A stretch of DNA of 64,000 nucleotides from Aaosphaeria pasadenensis (taxonomy: Eukaryota; Ascomycota; Dothideomycetes; Pleosporales): contig JAKLMB010000031.1 in the NCBI GenBank assembly GCA_022813625.1, forward strand, positions 248,001 to 312,000, written 5' to 3'. Positions 56,586-64,000 of the stretch are shown piece after piece. Under the pieces are notes generated by a model. That model had not been told where the DNA came from. It worked only from the letters and a program-made list of their open reading frames with translations, and made no database searches. Position numbers and translations under genes: made by a program. Each line of letters starts with the position of its first letter. The stretch's first letter is position 1.

Positions 56586-59500
56586 TCAGCTGGTATCCAT
56601 GGCATCTGCCAAATCGTGGTGCAAGACATCGTCAGAAGGACCCCAGTTGCCCTCGTAGATCGTAGCACCAGCACGGGTGCGTTGCTCGACCCATTGGCAG
56701 CCGAAGCAACGGTAGACATCTTCCATGGTGGGGCGTCGGTCGGGTTCGGGGTCCATCATGGCCTGTGCAATTCGGTCGAGGGAGTCGGGATGGCCTGGCT
56801 CGATCATGAAGGCGGGGGCCTTGTCGAGTCCTGCAGACGGACTGGTGATGAATTGGAGAGAGTTCTCGTCCGGTGTTGAGACGCAAGCGAGATCCGAAGA
56901 TCCCAGTGCATTCTCAGCATCGATGGGCTCACCGTTCTCGTCGCGGTTCAGGCTGCTCTCGGAGCTCCACACGAGGCTGGGGAGCTCAGAGAAGTCGCCG
57001 CTTCGGAGACGCATCCAAGAGCTTCCGTTCTCGGGAAGGACAATGTTGGCCGCGATCTCGCACATGATCGTTCCGAGTGCGTAGACATCGCCAGGCTTGT
57101 CGTAACGGCCCTGCAACGCCTCAGGTGCAAGGTAGTGGCGGTCACCTTCACCATCGATGTGACGAGCAGCAGGCCACGTGCTGGCCAGTCCGAAATCGCC
57201 AATCTTCAAAGATCCATGGAAGTCAATGAAGACATTGGCAGGCTTCAGGTCCAAGTGAATGTATCCGTTGCTGTGGATATAATTGACGCCCTAAGTGAAT
57301 GTTAGCCATTGAAAAGTGCTAGGTTAAGGGACAGATACTTACAAGTGACAACTCCAGTAGTATCTTCCAAATACGGAAGTCGTCAAGTCGGCTCTTATAT
57401 CCTGCCGAGGCCAAGAAGTCTTTCAGGTTGCCATTCTCGCAGAATTCTGTCTGGATGTAGAGGTGATTCTGGAATTCCCAAGAGTCGGCGAGAGAGAGAA
57501 TGTGGTCGTGGCCACTGAGTGCGCGGAGGATGTGGACCTCGCGCATCTTCTTCTCCCGGTCGAGGTTGCCAGTGTACGGCTTCTTCGACTTCTTGACTGC
57601 CCAAACACGGCTTGTTGGCGGCGACAACAGGGACAATCCTCGTCCAACTGGTTTTTCGACTCGGTAGACCTTTGAGAATTCGCCACTGCCACAGAGGGTG
57701 ATGCTCTGGAATCGCTCGGCCAAAGACTGATCAACATCATTCTGTGTCAGGCCTACCATTGGAGCAACGTTTGGCTGGCCGTTAGCGAAGTAGTTGGTAT
57801 GATCACGTGGGGTGGTAGGTGTGGCCGGAGGGAAAGATAGATTGCTGTTGGTGCTGGCATTAAAGGGAAGCGATCCGCGGCGATTCCCAGAGATGGATAG
57901 CTTGCTTGGATCGGGTGGCATGAACGAGGTCTCGTTCGGGGTGTGAGGGGAGATAGCCCCCTTGCGAGAACCATTCAGTGACTCGAATGCTCCCGGGATA
58001 TCAATGACGGGTGTCGAAGTCTCGGTCTCGGGGGCAAGGAAGGTGTCTGTACCGATCGAGGTCCGCTGGCGGAATGTCTTACGTCGCAAGCTGCTCTCCT
58101 TGGAGCGTCGACCAGATCCGTCATGTCCTTTGGTGGGGGTGGGTGGCATGTCGTCTGCACTAGATTGGCTGTCCGCCATACGGTTTGCCGAGGGAGAGTT
58201 GTTAACATCGTCCCCGTCAATGCTAGCAAAGCTGCTGCGTCGCTGGTGGTTGCTGCCGAAGCTTCCAAAGATACTCACTCCCTTTCCGAATGATTCTGTG
58301 GAAGTCTGGGGGACGTGGAAGCCGAAGGGTGTGCTAGGAGTGCCAAACTCGGGGCGGTGCTGCGTGGATTTCCCGAAGTTGATTGCTCGAGTACGATCGA
58401 TCCTATCAACGGTGGGTGAGGCAGTCACAGGAGGGAAGGAATTCCGCTTGGAGGGCGTGTCGGGCATGACATATCCACCAAGGACGCTCCCCTCCAGCTC
58501 CTCAACGTTGCGGTTCTTCTTGGAGAGAAGACCTGTCGACATGAACGCACTAGGATCGGGCCGGGCCATCTTGTACGCCATCGGCGTCTCGAATGTCTCT
58601 CCATGAGGGCCCTCTGGTAGATGTGGGCGAGTGGCTCCGATTGGGAGAGAACGAGAGAAGGCGTGGTGCCTTGGGGCAGGCGGAGGTACAGGTGCGAATC
58701 CCCGAGCAGGTGAGCTCATGTCTGAATTGGACGATGACGGAGTGAGAGCGTTCGATAGAGGATGAGGCTGGCCACTCAAGCTTCTCGAGAAGGGCTGATG
58801 TGGCATGGGGCGCGAAGATTCGAGGTTCACCGAGCGCCTGAAGGGAGTTTGGGCGCCGGCACTGAAGTTGGAACCGATCGAGCTGTCCAGAGACATCCTC
58901 TGCCTAGTCTTTGATGCGGCTGGGCCAGGAAGCATGAACTCTCCGTCATATGCAGGCTTTGGTCGCGCTGCACCTGCGCCGTGACGTTGCGAAAGTGTCG
59001 ACTTTCGGAGCGAGGCAGTCTTGCGCAGCGGGGACGAGGTCTTGCCGATCGGCGACGAGAATGAGAAGCTGTTACTAGGCTCGTTATCAAGCGATCGGTT
59101 CGGCTCGTCCAGCGATGTCCGGGGGGTGGTGGAAGGATCGAAGATGTCGAAATCGGTGTTACCGAAGGCACTCGCGCCGTGCAAACTTCTCCTCTTCGGG
59201 ACCGGACTGTTAGTGCTGGCGGCGTCCAAGTTCATGACTCCGTCGCTGCGCTTCAACGGGCTCGACTTGGGCGGAAGCAGGCAGTTGGCACCAGGCGCGT
59301 TGGTGTCGTGGCGCGATCGCGCAAGTTTGAAGTCGATGGGCTGGTCGTTCATTTCGAATCGCATGGCGGCCTTCTGCTCGGCTGCTGCCTGCTCCAAAAT
59401 CTCGGCACTCGACCGTCGCGGCATTGCGTTTTCCTCGCCCACCGCGGCGCGCGTGGTGAAGGGAGTCGTGTTGCCGTGGTCGGCAGAATCAGCCAAGACG

Positions 59501-59901
59501 CGTCGCGGTGATTTCGAGGTTGTGCGGTTGCGGGGCGAGGAGCGGAATGGGGCCGAGCGTCGAAGGGTAAATCGCTTCTTTACTGTTGTGGTTGCGGCGG
59601 GTGACTGCGCTGCGAGCGGTGACTCAGCGAATGGCGAGGCGGTGTTGTTGTTGTTGTGGTTGTTTGTGTTGTGCTTTAGGGCCTTAGGTGAGAACGCGCG
59701 CGCGAGGGCCAGTGGCGAGATTGGCGAACCAGGTGAGTCGGTGTTGCGCAGGCGGAACCGCGAAGGTCTCGAGGGCGAACGAGACAGAGATTGCCGGAGC
59801 TGTTCAATCGACGAGAAGCCTTCCATGCGGTAGTGGGGATGCGTGGGCGAGGCCAGATGCATGGTGCCGCCTTCGCGGTGCGGCGAGTAGGCGAAGTCCA
59901 T
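56586..59901 (-). CDS. wee1: Wee1 mitotic inhibitor kinase
   Basis: Exons 59901-57343 and 57290-56586 (52-nt intron) encode 1087 aa. The N-terminal about 720 residues are Ser/Pro-rich with many SP and TP sites, as expected of a CDK- and DNA-damage-controlled regulator. The kinase domain starts at RFQSITLCGSGEFSKVYRVEK (about 735) with WAVKKSK. It continues through EVHILRAL and the catalytic loop HLDLKPANV (about 864), just after the intron. DFGLAS and EGDRHYLAPEAL follow, the last being the Wee1-type activation segment. Wee1 phosphorylates the CDK1 tyrosine to delay mitosis (family knowledge; the Aspergillus orthologue is AnkA). An insert (VWSSESSLNRDENGEP to ITSPSAG) interrupts the C-lobe. 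Catalytic residues are intact. Confidence 0.95.
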
Positions 59902-60870
59902 TGTTTGTTTACTGGATGCAGTGATGCTGGTTGTGATTCGTAGTTGTGGTGATAGTTTTTCCTATGATGGGTGTGGCGTGATGGTGTTCCTGGAGAGAGA
60001 TGGTGGAAGACGTGTCCGAATATTGTAGAAACAGACCTGGGTAGGCAGACGAGTGTGGAGGATAATGAGGGAGCGCGTCTGTAGCGGGATGTTGATTGCA
60101 GTGCGGTTGCGTGAGGGCACGACTGCGGTAGGAATGTTCTTGTGGAATGTGGATGACAGCAACAGTTGTTATTGTTATTGTTGAGTGCCTCACCAGCGAT
60201 GGGCGTATCGCGATGCTTCACGTCTCACCAGAGCTCCACCTCAGCGAGCTATGAGCGACAGCGCCGCGAGTGACTCCATCCAAGTGCAGGGCGATGCGGG
60301 AATGGGAGATGATGCTGACGCGGGAAACACGGAGTTCCGATGGTGATGGAAGGCAATCGTAGGGAGCAGTTGGTGGTGTTGGTGAGAGCAAGTGTCGATG
60401 CGGCGCGGCGCGGATGGATACGATGTGTTGCTGTTCCTCGGTGATGGTGACGATAGTAGGAGTAGTGGTTGTTGTAGTGGGTATAGAGAAGAGGGGAAGT
60501 TGACGTTGAGAAGAAGGGTAGGTAGGCGTGGCCGGGAATGATTTGTTGGTGTTGTGGGTTTCGTGGGTTCGTGGGTGTGGCTGGCGACTGGCGACGTGTA
60601 TTGGGCGTGTCTTTGGTGCGTCTGGCTGGTCTGGCTGGTCTGTGGAGAGAGAGTCGGGGCGGGCGAAGGTTCTGGCGGGAAGGGGCGAAGGAAGGAAGGA
60701 ATGCGTGTGTGTGCGTCCGTGTGTGCGCGGCGCCAGTGCGGATCCGGTAGAAGGTAAACAACACGCACGACCAACCACACGGAAAAAGACCAGGCAGGTC
60801 AAGACAATGCTGTACGATGATACAATACAGATAGCACCCAGGTGTTACAGACAAGAACCAAACCAAACCA
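59902..60870 (-). promoter_or_regulatory. wee1: long wee1 leader/promoter region
   Basis: On the wee1 strand this stretch is C/A/T-rich with many ACC/CAC and CAACAAC words and several ATG-started frames overlapping each other. It looks like a long 5' leader with uORFs, not protein coding. No transcription start can be fixed from sequence. Confidence 0.45.
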
Positions 60871-63800
60871 GGGTCACTTATTAAAATAAATAAGTTTGGA
60901 TCTGGGTTTGTTTCTCCGTCTGACTGTGACGTCTCAAAGTTTCGAATCGATAGAAAGGGTCCAACCTAGTGACGGATGGTGATGCAATTGATGGCTGGCT
61001 GGATTGGTAGACTGATAGACTGATAGAAGATAGCAGATAGAGGGAAAAGAGAAAGAGAAGAGAAGAAAAAGAGGAAGAGGGCGATGGCAGGACCCTTTGA
61101 GGGATGGCACAACGATCGGACGGGGATGGGACGAGCAATTGGACTGGACAGGACAGGGACTGGGCGTCGCGTTCTTGGATGGAAGACTAGGAGACTACAA
61201 GTACTAGGGGTAGGGGTAGTGGAGGACGAGGATCAGGATGAGGATGTGGACATGGACGTGGACGTGGACGTGGATGAAGACGTGGATGTGGATGTGGATG
61301 AAAGAGGAGGCGGACGATGGGATGGAGACGAGAGACACACACACACACTTTGTCCATGGCAGGTTAGTTTCTGCTTTAGTAGACTTTGGCCTGTGCAAAC
61401 CTTGAATTCACCATCATGAGGCCGCCACCATACTCAATCCATCACCATCACGACCAGACCAGACATTGTAGTCTAATAATCAATTACCAAAAAGACACCT
61501 AATTAACCACAATTCATGCTTGTGGGCACACATCGTATTTGTCGGGAACAAAATAGTTCGATATTGTACTCCGTAATAGTTGTGTATTCGATCCCCAGAC
61601 TCTAGACATACTCGCACTGCATGCTGCACGTCGCCGTTGGGGCTGGCGTCACGGCTACATACACGAGAATACAGTCTACAGTTTACCCCTGCCGCTGCCG
61701 CTGCCGCCGTTTCCACCTCGGACGTTTTCCGTGGATAGATACCTACCAATGGTGACGATAATTAATGGCCATTCTCTTCCACTCATCTTCTCCCTACTCA
61801 ACGCAGGAGAAGCACACCGCCCTTGGGGAACTACTTGTAACCTAGATTTTTTCTCTTGAAGCGGCGTCAGTCTCATGGCGGTGTACAGAGTTCGTTCGTT
61901 GTATTCCGTCCTGTCTCCCGATACCCCGTCCGTAACTATCTACTCGTAGTCTATCTGTCTTGCAGCTGACTTCAAACAATAGCTCCATGGGGCTATTTCT
62001 TTTTTTACTTTTTGGATGCGGCTGTCACAGGACACCGTCCCCATCCCCATTCCCGTTCCCGTTCGGACACCGTTGCGAACATCTCCTTAAACTGACCATC
62101 ATACGGCCTGGCAGTTGTTGCATTGTTGCAATGCATTGCTTAAAGGTCGGGATGGGGATGGGTGGGAGGTCGGACAGCGATTCGCCACACTGACGCGTTG
62201 TTGTTTGTTTACTGTTTACATACAAACAACCCAATGCGGTATAATAGCCTAGGAGGGATCGCCCGCTCGGACCATCATCAACACAACACTCTTTACACAG
62301 TTGCACAGTTCACAGTTCACTCCCTGAGTCCCCCCTCATCCATCCATCAATCCTTCAACCATAAGGAAGACGCGGAAAGATACCCAAGCACCCAGTCTCC
62401 AGCATCCTTTACTTCCAAAACCACGGATGCCCCCGGTCGCTTCGGGTCATGGCCCCTCTCACTAGTACGCACTGCGTACTCTTCCTCCTCTTCTCCATGA
62501 CTCGCTAGAAACATCGCTGGGATCACCCCTATTCCTTTGGGCCATCTTGATGGCAAGCCAGATGAAGCTAATTTCCACGCCCTTTCACTCTTTCATGCCT
62601 TTCATGCGAATAGGGGCTTGAACTGGGCTGTCTCGGGAGCGGGCCGTGGGACAGTCTCAGGCACCAGACGTGAAGCCATCGTGATTCACACCCATAGCAA
62701 ACCTTCTTGCCCCCGCCTACTGCCAGAACCGTCAAGAATCGTCTAGCAAGTACTTGTGCTGTCCACGGCTTCCACGGCTCGCATATGCCTATTGTATGCA
62801 ATTACCGTCTTGCACAAAATACATCAGGCATACGCGTGCACGCCACGGTCACAATCTGTCCTTTCTCTCCGCAGACGATGAACATCGTCCATGCTTCCTC
62901 ATCTCATGGGCATGCTCACGCCCCTTCGTTTGGCTTCTATCGATAGATGCACCTCGCACAATCGATACTCTCTGCCTATCGAGCCAAAGCCGCCTATCAA
63001 TAAAAAGGATACGAACACATGAGCAATAATGGGAACACACGGGCGGCGGAACACGACATGCACGCACGTTCATAATCCCATACTTAGCTCACATGCCACT
63101 CGTTCCCTCCCATCGTCTATCCTCTTTCATCGTCTTCCCCCCCTAATCGCTAACTCTCCAAGAGTGGCGCGGCAAATCGTACCGAAATGGGTGATTCGAA
63201 TTGAATCGTCTTGCACATGTCTGCTTTTCTTTTCGTAAGTCGCGTGAACATCTGGCTGCTGCTTGCATGCTGCCTTGCTACATCGGCGCATCCCTTACCC
63301 CATCCCAGGGGTAATTAACAATTCCGAAAAGAAAAATTAGTTTAATCACATCCTCATTGTCTTTCATCTTCGATTGATTGACTGTCCGCCCTACCACCCA
63401 CCTACCCACCAGCCCAATGTACGGCAGCCTTCGGGACACCACGACGGCGTGACAGGTAGAACGCACCAGCACACCCACCACCCAGAGCAGCGTGCTTTCT
63501 AGTACTACAATACTGCCTTCCAATTTCCCCAAAATGGTCGCCCAGAGAACCCCATTTCATGCTATAATTAAAACCAATCAATCAACTGACCAATCCATCG
63601 AGTTGTCAATCAAGTCGACCGAGGCATCAATTACCTACTGGCTAATGCCCAATGCTAGTAATACACCGTGACCCAAGTAGGGTAAATCATACTACCTTAC
63701 TATACCAGCACGTCTCTCCGACCAGAAGTAAGGGTCTGCTGCCTGATGCGTGAACGGGCGAACCTTACTGCCTACCTGTACGACTACACAGTACAATGTC

Positions 63801-64000
63801 CCTGAACGCATTGACACGTCCGTTCGCCTGCTTTATTGCACACCAAAGACTACGAGTTACCTAACTACCTATGCTGTGTAGTAATTCGCTAGGTAGGGTA
63901 GTCAACGTCGTCCCTGCATCTGAAGCTTTCAAGCTATACCAAGGATACTCAACCCCAAAACAAACAACAAGTCTACCTACACAGTACAGTCAAGCTCAAT
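60871..64000. other. gene-poor right end, no supported gene
   Basis: About 3.1 kb in which neither strand shows a conserved domain, a signal peptide or a consistent exon chain. It holds simple repeats near 61.2-61.35 kb and CCTACC/TAGGTA motifs near 63.4 and 63.77-63.98 kb. Confidence 0.45.
61221..61301. repeat. GTGGAC/GTGGAT-type hexanucleotide repeat
   Basis: An imperfect array of GAGGAC, GTGGAC and GTGGAT units; a short CA dinucleotide run follows near 61335. The open frame through it (Asp-Val repeats) is a by-product of the repeat. Confidence 0.8.

Noticed and set aside
59021..59833. Plus-strand frame of 270 codons
   Set aside because: Antisense to the wee1 N-terminal region; no independent coding evidence.
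60218..60866. Overlapping minus-strand frames of 179-205 codons, Pro/Thr/His-rich
   Set aside because: Three frames are open at once with low-complexity composition; this fits the long wee1 leader better than a gene.
1..64000. tRNA, rRNA, CRISPR arrays and intact transposons
   Set aside because: I looked for tRNA T-loop words, tandem direct repeats with spacers, and reverse transcriptase or transposase motifs, and found none. A tRNA scan and a repeat search would be needed to exclude small or decayed copies.

Overview
The window is nuclear DNA of a filamentous ascomycete (Pezizomycotina, most likely a Dothideomycete; this placement is inference). The grounds are short GT-AG introns of about 45 to 100 nt with CTAAC/CTGAC-type branch points, gene density near one per 2.5 kb, typical fungal families (HET, CFEM, Wee1, Mpe1, Hrp1, Nab2) and no bacterial operon signals. 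Exon borders below were worked out by hand from splice signals and reading-frame continuity, and have not been checked against RNA.

Layout. 0.9-11 kb is mostly housekeeping: an Srp1-like SR splicing factor (-), the poly(A)-RNA-binding protein Nab2 (+), protoporphyrinogen oxidase Hem14 (+), a small secreted CFEM protein (+) and an F-box protein (+). 11.7-19 kb holds an HSPA12-type Hsp70-like ATPase (-), an unrecognised coiled-coil protein (+), and a divergent pair: a gamma-glutamylcyclotransferase-like enzyme (-) and an amidoligase (+). 19.8-22 kb has ribosomal protein uL15/Rpl28 (-) and a short F-box-like protein (-).

23-42.5 kb is an accessory island that looks like a fungal allorecognition or immune-type locus: a fungal-type Ser/Thr kinase (-), a previously hidden 94-residue three-exon gene (+), a predicted 1321-residue kinase-HET fusion (+), a HET-NB-ARC gene running into a two-helix membrane module (+), an orphan 330-residue protein (-), a GPI-anchored secreted protein (+), a hemerythrin-like membrane protein (+) and a het-6-type HET protein (+).

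43-64 kb returns to conserved genes: the 3'-end-processing factors Mpe1 (-) and Hrp1 (-; one intron of 1,034 nt), the Ypt/Rab GAP Gyp1 (+; preceded by a possible 25-codon spliced upstream ORF), a 71-residue six-cysteine secreted protein (-), a cyclase/kynurenine-formamidase-like enzyme (-) and the mitotic inhibitor kinase Wee1 (-) with a long pyrimidine-rich leader. The last 4 kb show no gene I can support.

The points most worth following are the kinase-HET fusion and its neighbours, the amidoligase/cyclotransferase pair, and the clustering of poly(A)-RNA factors (Nab2, Mpe1, Hrp1), all of which carry Met/Asn/Gln/Gly-rich low-complexity regions.
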